Assembly (NCBI GenBank): GCA_003216295.1
Contig: QCJB01000001.1
Span: 1 to 64,000, forward strand
Reading direction: 5' to 3'
DNA from: Prochlorococcus sp. AG-402-P16
GTDB taxonomy: Bacteria > Cyanobacteriota > Cyanobacteriia > PCC-6307 > Cyanobiaceae
Length of the DNA: 64,000 bases
Shown: in pieces, positions 30,108 through 37,770 of the stretch
Layout of the letters: each line of letters opens with the position of its first letter
Numbering within the stretch: the first letter of the stretch is position 1
Position numbers and translations under genes: made by a program
Notes under the pieces: generated by a model
Told to the model about the DNA's origin: nothing
The model's input: only the letters and a program-made list of their open reading frames with translations
Databases searched by the model: none

Positions 30108-31352
30108 CTATGCGGTAACTTTTTTATTCTTATTATTTCTGCTAGAAATTAAAAACATAACAAATAGTAGAAGCAATATAGTTCCAAAAAATGGACTTCT
30201 TGGACCTAAAAGATCATATGAACGTCCGGCTGCTATTGCACCAAGAAACGTACCTAAACTTTGTAAACCTTGAAGATTTCCTAATACTGCACCTTGCCCA
30301 ATGGAGTTTAATCTCCGAGAAATTAGCGCTCTTAAACTCGGTGTTATCACTCCCGTTCCCATTGCGAGTATTGCTACGCCAGAAAACACAAGAGGAATGG
30401 AAGTTTCTATATTTGCTAGTGTCAAAAGAATACATCCTGTTATTACAAGACCAATACCAATAAACGTTAATCTCGACTCCCCAAATTTTTTGACTAGTGG
30501 ACCAATTAAAGCCCCTTGTACAATCATCGCAATTACGCCAACGACAATAAAAGCTGCACTACATAATTCAGGACTCCATTCAAATTTTTCTTTTAAATAA
30601 AGTACTAAAACAGCTGTAAAGCCATTAAATGCCATAAAGAAAACAAAAAATGATAAACAGAGTCTTCTAGCTAAAGGATTTTTAAATACAATTAATAATT
30701 GACTAATCGGATTAAGATCTCGTTTTCTTGGTAATAAATTTCTTTTACTTTTGGGCAATGTTTCAGGTAAAAACCAAATTACAAAAATCAGATTAAATAT
30801 TGCAAATCCGCTAGCGACCCATACCGGTAAAGTTACACTAAACTTGGCTAGAGCAGTTCCTAATCCTGGTCCAAGAATAAAACCTAAACCAAAAGCTACT
30901 CCGATCAAACCAAAGGTTTTTGCGCGATTTTCTGGAGTTGAAATATCTGCAAGTATTGTAGTAGCAGTAGCTGCTGTACCTCCACTGATACCATCAATTA
31001 TTCTTGCTAAAAATAGTAAAGATATCGGTAACATTGAGGCCCATAAAGGTAAATAATTATCCCAATTTAAGCTTACAGTTATAGCAAATAAACATATCCC
31101 TATTACTGAACCTGCAACACATGTGATCATGATTGGTTTACGACCAAAACGATCACTCATCGCTCCAATCAATGGGGCCGCAGCAAACTGAGATATTGCA
31201 TAAGTTCCTGTTAGAAAACCAAGAGTTGTCGCGCTTGTGGTGAATTGCTCTAGTAAAAAAGGTAACAAAGGTAAAACAATAGTTTCACCTAATCGATCAT
31301 CTAGAAGTGTTATGAAAGCTCCTAAAAGGGTGGGAATCTTTAGCCTTCTCAA
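30108..31352 (-). CDS. major facilitator superfamily transporter
   Basis: MFS protein of 414 residues with twelve predicted helices. The loop 2-3 signature GAMSDRFGRKPIM, the RIIDGISGGTAATATTILADI motif in helix 4 and GVAFGLGFILGPGLG in helix 5 point to the drug/H+ antiporter (TetA/DHA1-like) group. The substrate is unknown. The start is TTG. It is upstream of ppk (59 bp) on the same strand and divergent from the GNAT gene across 46 bp. Confidence 0.88.
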   Translation of the reverse strand: MRRLKIPTLLGAFITLLDDRLGETIVLPLLPFLLEQFTTSATTLGFLTGTYAISQFAAAPLIGAMSDRFGRKPIMITCVAGSVIGICLFAITVSLNWDNYLPLWASMLPISLLFLARIIDGISGGTAATATTILADISTPENRAKTFGLIGVAFGLGFILGPGLGTALAKFSVTLPVWVASGFAIFNLIFVIWFLPETLPKSKRNLLPRKRDLNPISQLLIVFKNPLARRLCLSFFVFFMAFNGFTAVLVLYLKEKFEWSPELCSAAFIVVGVIAMIVQGALIGPLVKKFGESRLTFIGIGLVITGCILLTLANIETSIPLVFSGVAILAMGTGVITPSLRALISRRLNSIGQGAVLGNLQGLQSLGTFLGAIAAGRSYDLLGPRSPFFGTILLLLFVMFLISSRNNKNKKVTA

Positions 31353-31398
31353 AGCAAATAGCTCATAATTTATTCACCATCTCATACTGTCAGAGAAT

Positions 31399-31893
31399 TT
31401 GGCTTCATTTAATAAAAATAGTCTAAATCGATATTTGCGAGCTTGTGAGAGTTCTGATGAAATGGATCTAAGAGAAGTTTATGAAGATGCTATTCGAACT
31501 TGCGATAAATCCTTGTATAGCCAAGAACAGATTGAAGCATGGTCAGCTTTGGCATATCTGCCTGGAATTTTAGATAAGCCTCTTAAGCAAGGCGTGGGTT
31601 GGGTGAGTTGTGTTAATACTACGATTGAAGCATTTGCTTTGAAATATCCCCATAATCGCTTGGCATTGCTTTATTGCAGAGGGCGTTCGTCACGACAGGG
31701 GCATGCTACAGCTCTATTAAATCAAATTGAGGAAGATACTCTCAAAGAAAGACCTATTACTTTAAAAACGGAGGCAAGTTTATGTAGTTATCAACTTCTT
31801 TTACGTCATGGATGGAAAATTATTGCTCCTGAGGAAATCCAAATAGGTGGTGTGCATTTTTCTCGTTATTTGATGGAAAAAACTTTGTATTAA
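31399..31893 (+). CDS. GNAT-type acetyltransferase-like protein
   Basis: Protein of 164 residues. The order REVYEDAIRTC...LYSQEQIEAWSALAY, then GWVSCVNTTIEAFALKYPHNRLALLYCRGRSSRQGHATALLNQIE, then LKTEASLCSYQLLLRHGWKII and a closing RYLMEKTL, follows the layout of YafP-like GNAT acetyltransferases, with RQGHAT in the acetyl-CoA-binding position. The substrate is unknown. I used the TTG at 31399; an ATG at 31462 (MDLREVYEDA) also fits, and the family core begins there. Confidence 0.7.
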   Translation: MASFNKNSLNRYLRACESSDEMDLREVYEDAIRTCDKSLYSQEQIEAWSALAYLPGILDKPLKQGVGWVSCVNTTIEAFALKYPHNRLALLYCRGRSSRQGHATALLNQIEEDTLKERPITLKTEASLCSYQLLLRHGWKIIAPEEIQIGGVHFSRYLMEKTLY

Positions 31894-31912
31894 ATTTATT
31901 CTTAAAAAACTT

Positions 31913-32971
31913 TTAGGAATCAATATTTTCGTCACTCCAATGAATTAATTTTTCTAATTGCTTGAGAGCAAATCCTGAATTAATTACTTCTTTAGCTTTA
32001 TTAATTCCTTCATTAATATCAGAGCTTATACCTGCATAAAAAAAGTAAATACCAGCATTCCATTCAAGTGCTTTTATTAAAGGACCCTCGCCATTAAGAG
32101 CTTGTAAAGCAAATCTCTTCCATTCTGTGATGTCGCTCCATTCAATATCTTTTCCAGAACATTCGTAGTCTTTGGGATGAAAAACAGTTCTAGTTCCATG
32201 TTGATTTTTGTACTGTCCAATTGTTGATGAACGACTTATTGAAAGGTCTATGCTACCTTCAAGTCCTTTGATAGTAATCACATTTTGTTCTCCCATAAGC
32301 TCTAAGGTCTTCCAATGTCTCTCTTCAGTAGGAGAATGAACATAGCCACTTATATGTAGATGATTTCCTTGATGACATGTCCAGATTAATTCCATACTGG
32401 CTAGAGGTGGTCGCTTACCTATTTGATCTCTATAAGGAATTAAATTTTCAGCTAGCGGAAAATGATCTGGCTGATGTATTAAAGCTAGGTCGTTATGGTT
32501 GAAAAAACTTTGCAGTTGTTCTATGGATAGACCGGTTAAATTTATTCCTAAGGCTTGAAAGAGTTCGTTATGGGTAACGCCATACTTCACTGGCATACGA
32601 GAACCACCATGCAAAATAACAGGCTGTTTTTGAGTTAGTAATAGTAAAGTTGTAAGAGGATAAATTGGTGCTGTTTTTTTTCGACCATCAAAAGGCATCC
32701 CAAAAAATATAGGTTGAAGTTGATTGCTGTGTGATTGAATCTTTGGCCCTAGTTCTATATAGGCATCAATCATCCCGGCTAATTCTTCAGGGATAGGACG
32801 TCTAATTCTATGTGCAATCATGAAGCCACCAATTTGTGCTGCACTTGCTTCTTCTTTCAGCATTAGCTTGAGAGCTGATTTAGTTTCTTCGCGAGTAAGA
32901 CTTTTTCCTGTAAACTCACCACTACCTATTTTTTTTAAATAGGTTTTAAATTCTTCATATTTATTTGTCAT
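31913..32971 (-). CDS. TrpD-like glycosyltransferase family 3 protein
   Basis: Protein of 352 residues related to anthranilate phosphoribosyltransferase. The helical N-terminal domain has LTREETKSALKLMLKEEASAAQIGGFMIAHRIR; the core has FDGRKKTAPIYPLTTLLLL, then VILHGGSRMPVKYGVTHNELFQALG where true TrpD has KHGNR. The change in the phosphoribosyl-pyrophosphate region suggests it is not the tryptophan enzyme but a TrpD2/YbiB-like relative. I recall TrpD-like proteins being reported near nitrite reductase genes in cyanobacteria (names such as nirB/nirX), which I cannot verify. It lies 6 bp after the HEAT-like gene and downstream of focA. Confidence 0.8.
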   Translation of the reverse strand: MTNKYEEFKTYLKKIGSGEFTGKSLTREETKSALKLMLKEEASAAQIGGFMIAHRIRRPIPEELAGMIDAYIELGPKIQSHSNQLQPIFFGMPFDGRKKTAPIYPLTTLLLLTQKQPVILHGGSRMPVKYGVTHNELFQALGINLTGLSIEQLQSFFNHNDLALIHQPDHFPLAENLIPYRDQIGKRPPLASMELIWTCHQGNHLHISGYVHSPTEERHWKTLELMGEQNVITIKGLEGSIDLSISRSSTIGQYKNQHGTRTVFHPKDYECSGKDIEWSDITEWKRFALQALNGEGPLIKALEWNAGIYFFYAGISSDINEGINKAKEVINSGFALKQLEKLIHWSDENIDS

Positions 32972-32977
32972 TGGAGT

Positions 32978-33688
32978 TTATATTTCAAAGTTAAGTTGTT
33001 TTTCTGCAAGTTCTTTACGCTCAGCATTCTTTAAATTTTTAACTAAATCTAATAGGATATTTTTACTAATTTCAGTACCGATTGAACCAAGAGCCATTAG
33101 TCCATAGTATGCAGATTTATCCGAGCCTTTTTGTATTACATCGCGGATGGCTTCACAGATATCTAAGCTTTCACGTCTTTGAATTATTGTCAGTGTTTTG
33201 ATCACTATCTCTTCTCTGAAATCATTTAAAGGAGATTTTGCTATGTCAAGTAAATCAGAATCAGAAAGTAAATGAGCTTTGAATTTTAATAATTCTAAAC
33301 CAGCTATTTTCATTTGTTCACTTTTTTCTTCTAATGTTTTTTCAATAAGCTCAATCGGTAAGGTTCCTCCCCAGCAAGCCAAAGCTTCTACGACTTTGAT
33401 GTTCATTGTGTCATCACTATAAAGATGGTTTAAAAGCCATTCTTTGGCATCATCTTGATAAGTAAGTCCTGCAGCAAGGATTAGTTCATCTTTTTTTCCA
33501 TACGTCTTAAGTAGATCTTTTATTTTTATCCACCCTACTTTTGATAATTGTCCCAAGCGAATAGCGATTTCTTGCCTAAGTTCAAAGCTAATATTTGGAT
33601 TGTATGCAGTCTTAAGCCACTCAGCGCTTGGCTTGTTTTTTTTCGCGTTATTAATGGTATCCCATATATTGCTTTCTTCAATAATCAT
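32978..33688 (-). CDS. HEAT-repeat-like helical protein
   Basis: Protein of 236 residues predicted almost wholly alpha-helical, with repeated units such as NISFELRQEIAIRLGQLSKVGW, IKVVEALACWGGTLP and SAYYGLMALGSIGTEISKNILLDLV, which resemble HEAT/PBS-lyase-type repeats. It has no catalytic motif, signal peptide or membrane helix. Its close coupling to the TrpD-like gene (6 bp) suggests a partner or scaffold role. I do not recognise a named family. Confidence 0.65.
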   Translation of the reverse strand: MIIEESNIWDTINNAKKNKPSAEWLKTAYNPNISFELRQEIAIRLGQLSKVGWIKIKDLLKTYGKKDELILAAGLTYQDDAKEWLLNHLYSDDTMNIKVVEALACWGGTLPIELIEKTLEEKSEQMKIAGLELLKFKAHLLSDSDLLDIAKSPLNDFREEIVIKTLTIIQRRESLDICEAIRDVIQKGSDKSAYYGLMALGSIGTEISKNILLDLVKNLKNAERKELAEKQLNFEI

Positions 33689-33840
33689 AGAATTTAAATT
33701 GAGTGGATTAGAAAATAATTAATCAGAGTAATTTTTTAATTTACTATTTGTTTATTAATCAAGTCAAGTAACTGATTTGTTTAGAGATTAACTGAAAATC
33801 TTTATAACCCTATTAATAACTATTAAATAGTAGACATCTT

Positions 33841-33875
33841 AAGAAAGCCTAGAATAAAACTTTCTAGGCTTTCTT
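33841..33875 (-). terminator. strong hairpin downstream of focA
   Basis: AAGAAAGCCTAGA and TCTAGGCTTTCTT form a perfect 13-bp stem with a 9-nt loop, 30 bp after the focA stop. The ends of the stem are A/T-rich, so on either strand it closes in CTTTCTT, but there is no longer U-tract. It probably ends or stabilises the focA message and separates it from the HEAT-like gene. Confidence 0.6.
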
Positions 33876-33905
33876 AATTTAGTTTAAAATTTAATTTTTT
33901 TAATT

Positions 33906-34817
33906 TTATCTTGCACCAAGTTGTGCTGCTACCTCTCTTTCTAGTTTTTCATCTTTGACGGCAGGTAAAACGTTAGAGATTGGAGTTTTGTGAGTGCTAT
34001 AGAAAAGCATTCCAATAAATACCATTCCTCCAACAATATTGCCAATTGTCACTGGTAAGAAATTCCAAAAAATTACTTTTGTAAAAGGAATACCCGAACC
34101 TAGTAGAGGGCCAGTTGTATGCAAAAACATATTAACTACTATGTGCTCCATTCCCATTGTTTGGAATGCAGTTATAGGTAGCCAGCAAGCAAGTATCTTT
34201 CCTGGAACACTCTTACTTACAAGTGCCATTGTTACACCTAAACAAACCAGCCAGTTTGCAATTACTCCACGTAAAAATGCAAGGAAAAAACCAGTACTTC
34301 CAAGTGCTTCATATTTAACAACTGTGTTTGCTTTATGTATAGCTATTATTTTTGCTGCAACAACTGCCCATCCTTTTCCACCTTCAGCAGCAGTTAATGG
34401 ATCAACATTTCCAGCACTGGACAAGCTTATGGATAGTAGAACTGCAACAAATGCTGTACCTAGAAAATTACCGATCCAAACCCATAGCCAATTCCTTACA
34501 GTTGCAGACCAAGAACTCTTTCCAGCCCATACGGCCATTGGTAATAACGCAAAATTACCAGTAACAAGCTCCATACCGAAAAGAACGATACTTGCAAAAC
34601 CAAAAGGAAATATAAAAGAACCTAACCAAGGCATCCCAGATTGAATACCTATAGTAATTGCAAGACATGTCGCTAAACCTAAAATTGCTCCTGAATAGAA
34701 GCCTCTTATTAGCAAGTTTTTTACGCTTACAGATGATTTCTTGCCACCTGCAGCAATCATTCCATCTACCAATTCATTTGGTAGGACGTAGTCCATTTGA
34801 GAAGCACTTGAAGTCAT
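33906..34817 (-). CDS. focA: formate/nitrite transporter family protein
   Basis: FNT-family pentameric channel, 303 residues with six membrane helices. Seen: the SFIFPFGFASIVLFGMELVTGNFALLP stretch after the second helix, NWLWVWIGNFLGTAFVA, RGVIANWLVCLGVTMAL and EHIVVNMFLH; the conserved N and H residues of FNT pores are present. With nirA just upstream on the same strand, nitrite import is the likely role. The ATG at 34815-34817 begins MTSSASQMDYVLPNE. An almost identical leader and start occur again 203 bp upstream, in the duplicated segment. Confidence 0.93.
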   Translation of the reverse strand: MTSSASQMDYVLPNELVDGMIAAGGKKSSVSVKNLLIRGFYSGAILGLATCLAITIGIQSGMPWLGSFIFPFGFASIVLFGMELVTGNFALLPMAVWAGKSSWSATVRNWLWVWIGNFLGTAFVAVLLSISLSSAGNVDPLTAAEGGKGWAVVAAKIIAIHKANTVVKYEALGSTGFFLAFLRGVIANWLVCLGVTMALVSKSVPGKILACWLPITAFQTMGMEHIVVNMFLHTTGPLLGSGIPFTKVIFWNFLPVTIGNIVGGMVFIGMLFYSTHKTPISNVLPAVKDEKLEREVAAQLGAR

Positions 34818-34960
34818 AAATTTAAAAAGTAAGAAAAATAATTTTTTATAAAATCGAATTAATTACTAATTCGATTCATAAATTTGGAAAAGATGTCGGG
34901 GCTGCCATTGGCTCTATTAACTAACGGTTTATCTTTACCAAGGTTGTTAAACCAATTCAT
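34812..34960. repeat. 149-bp direct repeat, copy 1 (nirA tail / focA leader)
   Basis: By eye, positions 34812-34960 are identical to 35015-35163 (offset 203 bp). The unit holds, on the minus strand, the last 33 codons of the NirA reading frame with stop, an AT-rich hairpin, the focA leader and the start codon. This copy is next to the real focA. Confidence 0.93.
34852..34876 (-). terminator. AT-rich hairpin, copy 1, upstream of focA
   Basis: AATCGAATTA and TAATTCGATT form a perfect 10-bp stem with a 5-nt loop (ATTAC), including the stop codon of the chimeric ORF. On the minus strand it is followed by a T-rich stretch (34818-34851), so it could terminate weakly or mark an RNA-processing point before focA. 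An identical hairpin is at 35055-35079. Confidence 0.45.
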
Positions 34961-35020
34961 GAAACGAGAAATAGAATCTTTAGGTAAGACGTAGCTCATT
35001 TGAGAAGTACTTTGAGTCAT
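34859..35020 (-). CDS. chimeric FocA-NirA mini-ORF created by tandem duplication
   Basis: An open frame of 53 codons. Its first 15 residues (MTQSTSQMSYVLPKD) resemble the FocA N-terminus (MTSSASQMDYVLPNE), and residues 16-53 (ISRFMNWFNNLGKDK onwards) are almost the same as the last 38 residues of NirA, sharing its stop codon. Its upstream leader is identical to that of focA, so it should have the same ribosome-binding context. The arrangement is what a 203-bp tandem duplication from late nirA to early focA would give. Around the junction (34961-35014) the DNA has diverged (about 80 percent identity over the FocA part) while remaining in frame. Whether it is translated is unknown; it may be a by-product. 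Confidence 0.6.
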   Translation of the reverse strand: MTQSTSQMSYVLPKDSISRFMNWFNNLGKDKPLVNRANGSPDIFSKFMNRISN

Positions 35021-35163
35021 AAATTTAAAAAGTAAGAAAAATAATTTTTTATAAAATCGAATTAATTACTAATTCGATTCATAAATTTGGAAAAGATGTC
35101 GGGGCTGCCATTGGCTCTATTAACTAACGGTTTATCTTTACCAAGGTTGTTAAACCAATTCAT
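35015..35163. repeat. 149-bp direct repeat, copy 2 (end of nirA)
   Basis: Second exact copy of the 149-bp unit, here covering the true 3' end of nirA, its stop codon and the leader of the chimeric mini-ORF. The 54 bp between the two copies (34961-35014) hold the fusion junction. Confidence 0.93.
35055..35079 (-). terminator. AT-rich hairpin, copy 2, at the nirA stop codon
   Basis: This has the same 10-bp stem and 5-nt loop as at 34852-34876. It includes the nirA stop codon, with T-rich DNA following on the minus strand. It is a weak terminator or processing-site candidate. Confidence 0.45.
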
Positions 35164-36723
35164 AAATCGAGATAATGAACCAGATTTTTTACTTAAAAAT
35201 ATTTTTTCTTTTGCCTCAAAATTTGAAATAAGTAAATCTTTTAGTACATCTTTTAATTCATCTTGAGGGACAGATTTTTTTATTAATTCTCCTAATTTAT
35301 AATTAGGTCCTTGTGATCCACCAATGCTTATATCGTAAGCTTCAACGGTTTTTCCTTCTTTGTCTTTAGCTTTTTTACCCGTTAAACCAATTCCTCCCAT
35401 GTAGGCTTGCCCACAACTATTAGGACATCCCGTCCAATGAATCTTTAATTCGTCTTTCAAATCTAATTCTGTGTCTAATTCATGCGAGATTTTTAAAGCC
35501 TGATCTTTTGTATTTGTTAGAGCGAATCCACAATAGGTATTTCCAGTACAAGAAACAGTACCTGCTGAAATAGTTTCTGGTTCTAATGGAAATTTTTGTA
35601 AGAGAGATTGCCCCTTAAATTCTTCAATTACATTTGTATCTATACCAGTAAAAATAATATTTTGATCTTCGGTTAGTCTTATTTCATTATCACCAAATTC
35701 TTCGCATATATTTGCTAGATCTTGTAAATCTTCAGCTAAAAGACGACCTACTGGAACATGAATTCCTGCAAAATATTTATGTTCTTGTTTTTGAGGATGA
35801 ATTCCAAAAAATGATCTTGGTTTATCTGCAAAGATTGAACCTGGATCTTCTTTTAACTCTCCATATTGCTTTTCTATAAGATCTCTGAATGTTTCAATAC
35901 CAATTTTATTTAAATAAAATCTAAACCTACCTTTAGGTCTTATATTGCGTTCCCCATTATCTCTCCATAGGGATAAAATAATTGATGTTAATTCATAAAT
36001 TTTTTCTTCTTCAATCCAGGCATTTAATGGAACTGCATATTCATTCATTACTGATGAAAGTACACCTCCAACCCAAACACTAAAACCTAAAACACCATTA
36101 ATTTTAACTGGATGAAAAATTAAATCATTATGTAAAAGAAAATTATCTTTAGACCCTGCTATAGCTGTGTTCCATTTTCTTGGAAGATTTGAAAATTCTG
36201 AATTTCCTTTGCCTTCTTTAATTAAATGATCTTGCATTTTTGATGTATATTTTCTTGTGTCTATAATTTCTTCTGGATCAACTCCAGCGATGGGATTTCC
36301 AGTAACATTTCTTGGATTATCAAATCCAGATTGAGTTGTTGATATATTTACTTTTTTTAATCTATTTAATATCTCAGGTAAATCACTAATTAATACACCT
36401 CTAAGTTGTATATTTTGTCTAGTTGTTATGTCACAACTTCCACTCTCTCCATATCTCGCAACAATTGACGCAATTACCTTTAATTGTTCTGCATTTATTA
36501 TTCCATTAGGTATTCTTAGCCTTAACATAAACTTTCCAGGTGTTTTTGGTCTCCAAAACATCCCATACCATTTCAATCTTAATTCTAAATCTGTTTTATC
36601 CATTTCCTCCCATCCCATTTCAGCAAATTTGTGTATATCCTTTCCTATTTCAAGTCCATCTTTAGCAGCTTTATTTTTCTCAACTTGATTGAGTTTTTTG
36701 CCTTCTAGATAATATTGAACCAT
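35062..36723 (-). CDS. nirA: ferredoxin-nitrite reductase
   Basis: NirA reduces nitrite to ammonium with six electrons from ferredoxin, using siroheme and a 4Fe-4S cluster. It is 553 residues. Cluster cysteines are at 392 and 398 (CTGNTYC) and 433 and 437 (CPNSC). Earlier motifs include TTRQNIQLRGV, TQSGFDNPRNVTGNP and RFRFYLNK, and two ferredoxin-like half domains are evident. The protein is about 40 residues longer than the common cyanobacterial form: the tail repeats a short motif (SRFMNWFNN and SKFMNRISN). An NtcA-type box lies 53 bp upstream. Siroheme genes cobA and a CbiX-type chelatase are divergent next door. Confidence 0.97.
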   Translation of the reverse strand: MVQYYLEGKKLNQVEKNKAAKDGLEIGKDIHKFAEMGWEEMDKTDLELRLKWYGMFWRPKTPGKFMLRLRIPNGIINAEQLKVIASIVARYGESGSCDITTRQNIQLRGVLISDLPEILNRLKKVNISTTQSGFDNPRNVTGNPIAGVDPEEIIDTRKYTSKMQDHLIKEGKGNSEFSNLPRKWNTAIAGSKDNFLLHNDLIFHPVKINGVLGFSVWVGGVLSSVMNEYAVPLNAWIEEEKIYELTSIILSLWRDNGERNIRPKGRFRFYLNKIGIETFRDLIEKQYGELKEDPGSIFADKPRSFFGIHPQKQEHKYFAGIHVPVGRLLAEDLQDLANICEEFGDNEIRLTEDQNIIFTGIDTNVIEEFKGQSLLQKFPLEPETISAGTVSCTGNTYCGFALTNTKDQALKISHELDTELDLKDELKIHWTGCPNSCGQAYMGGIGLTGKKAKDKEGKTVEAYDISIGGSQGPNYKLGELIKKSVPQDELKDVLKDLLISNFEAKEKIFLSKKSGSLSRFMNWFNNLGKDKPLVNRANGSPDIFSKFMNRISN

Positions 36724-36775
36724 TAGTATTGAGAGATGACATATATTATTAACCGTGAAAATCTAAATCTTGTAT

Positions 36776-36789
36776 GTATCAGTTCTTAC
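36776..36789 (-). promoter_or_regulatory. NtcA-type binding site upstream of nirA
   Basis: GTA-N8-TAC is present exactly (GTATCAGTTCTTAC on the plus strand). Its near edge is 52 bp before the nirA start codon, and a TAATAT -10-like element lies about 27 nt downstream of the box on the minus strand. That is slightly more than the usual spacing of 20-24. NtcA activates nirA in cyanobacteria under nitrogen limitation (established knowledge), so activation here is a reasonable inference. Confidence 0.65.
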
Positions 36790-36870
36790 CAAAAAATTTA
36801 TTTTTTTTGGTATCATTCAATACATCATATCTATCCATTTAATTGATTAATTGGTCTCAAAGTTTCTCAT

Positions 36871-37068
36871 TTAGTATTGGCGTCCAATTTCTCCGAGGCT
36901 TCTAATCGCTCCACTTTTGAGCATTTCCCAAACCTCTTTCATAGCAAAGAGGTCTCTATGAAAAGTACTTTTGAATCTTCTTCTTCCTCTGTATTGAGTG
37001 TTTCTTCGATCAACCCCCTCTTCTCGTCTGAAATTATTTGTTCCCGAGTATCTAGAATTTCTCATCAT
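36871..37068 (-). CDS. possible small basic protein upstream of nirA
   Basis: An open frame of 65 codons, Arg-rich in its first half (RREEGVDRRNTQYRGRRRF) and then FHRDLFAMKEVWEMLKSGAIRSLGEIGRQY, which looks like an ordinary amphipathic helical protein. Codon use (AGA, GGA, AAT, GAA) fits the genome, while the opposite strand reads as an unnatural serine-rich string. It overlaps the 5' part of the chelatase frame on the other strand, so not both can be fully used. I do not recognise the family. Confidence 0.45.
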   Translation of the reverse strand: MMRNSRYSGTNNFRREEGVDRRNTQYRGRRRFKSTFHRDLFAMKEVWEMLKSGAIRSLGEIGRQY

Positions 37069-37770
37069 CTTAAATTTAATAAATTAGTTGAAAGTACTAA
37101 TACATCTTCAGATGTCCATCAAAAGTTGTCTTTGTTACCAAATAGAATTAATTGTGAGCCTCATCACCATTTACATTTATTAGTTCATGGTTCTCGAGGT
37201 GGTGAGATACATCCATCTCTTCTTTCATTGGTTGACCAATTAAAACGGCTTAAAAATCGCTCTGTTTCAATAGAGGCTTTAACTGATGATAATCCAGAAC
37301 AAATTGACATCGGTAATAGATCAGTGTTTTTAGTTCCTCTTTTTTTGTTACCTGGAAGTCATGTTTGTATTGATGTACCAAAAATATTTAAACGTTTGCA
37401 AGAAGAGGGACAAAATATAAAATTGTTTCCTTTCCTAGGTTCTTTTCTGCCATGGCTATCATTAATAGATGATCTGATAACTAGTCAGAGTCCTTTTGTT
37501 AAACCTGCATTGATTCATCACCCTGTCTCTTCAGATACTTCAAGTGTTTTTCTTAATTCCTTAGAAAAATTCCTAAATATTCCTCTTTATTCATGGTCTA
37601 GATGGAATCAAGATACTTTTAAAAAGGAGAAGAACTATCTTCCTATTCCCTATCTTTTGACTCCCAACAAAAATGTAGAAATTGATAGTAAAGGAGAGCA
37701 GCTTAAATCTTTGCTTGAGGTTGATATTATTCATAGTGGTCTTGTTAATATTTTGGGTAACTTGCCATGA
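36958..37770 (+). CDS. CbiX/SirB-type sirohydrochlorin chelatase
   Basis: The recognisable part begins near 37150: HLHLLVHGSRGGEIHPSLLSLVDQL carries the metal-chelating histidine motif of CbiX/SirB chelatases, and later FLLPGSHVCIDVPKIFKRL and KPALIHHP continue the two-lobed fold. The likely role is insertion of ferrous iron into sirohydrochlorin to give siroheme. Its stop overlaps cobA by 4 bp (ATGA). The start is uncertain: the ATG at 36958 has an AAAGAGG ribosome-binding site but gives a serine-rich N-terminus antisense to the small minus-strand ORF; a TTG at 37126 would give 214 residues. Confidence 0.8.
   Translation: MKSTFESSSSSVLSVSSINPLFSSEIICSRVSRISHHLKFNKLVESTNTSSDVHQKLSLLPNRINCEPHHHLHLLVHGSRGGEIHPSLLSLVDQLKRLKNRSVSIEALTDDNPEQIDIGNRSVFLVPLFLLPGSHVCIDVPKIFKRLQEEGQNIKLFPFLGSFLPWLSLIDDLITSQSPFVKPALIHHPVSSDTSSVFLNSLEKFLNIPLYSWSRWNQDTFKKEKNYLPIPYLLTPNKNVEIDSKGEQLKSLLEVDIIHSGLVNILGNLP

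Noticed and set aside
31913-32971. True anthranilate phosphoribosyltransferase TrpD
   Set aside because: The KHGNR-type substrate motif is changed to HGGSR and there are no trp genes nearby.
34039-34644. 201-codon plus-strand ORF inside focA
   Set aside because: It is a long antisense frame across a clear FNT transporter; composition is unlike a real protein.
34859-35020. A second, complete focA or nirA copy
   Set aside because: Only 15 FocA-like and 38 NirA-like codons are present; it is a junction fragment, not a second gene.
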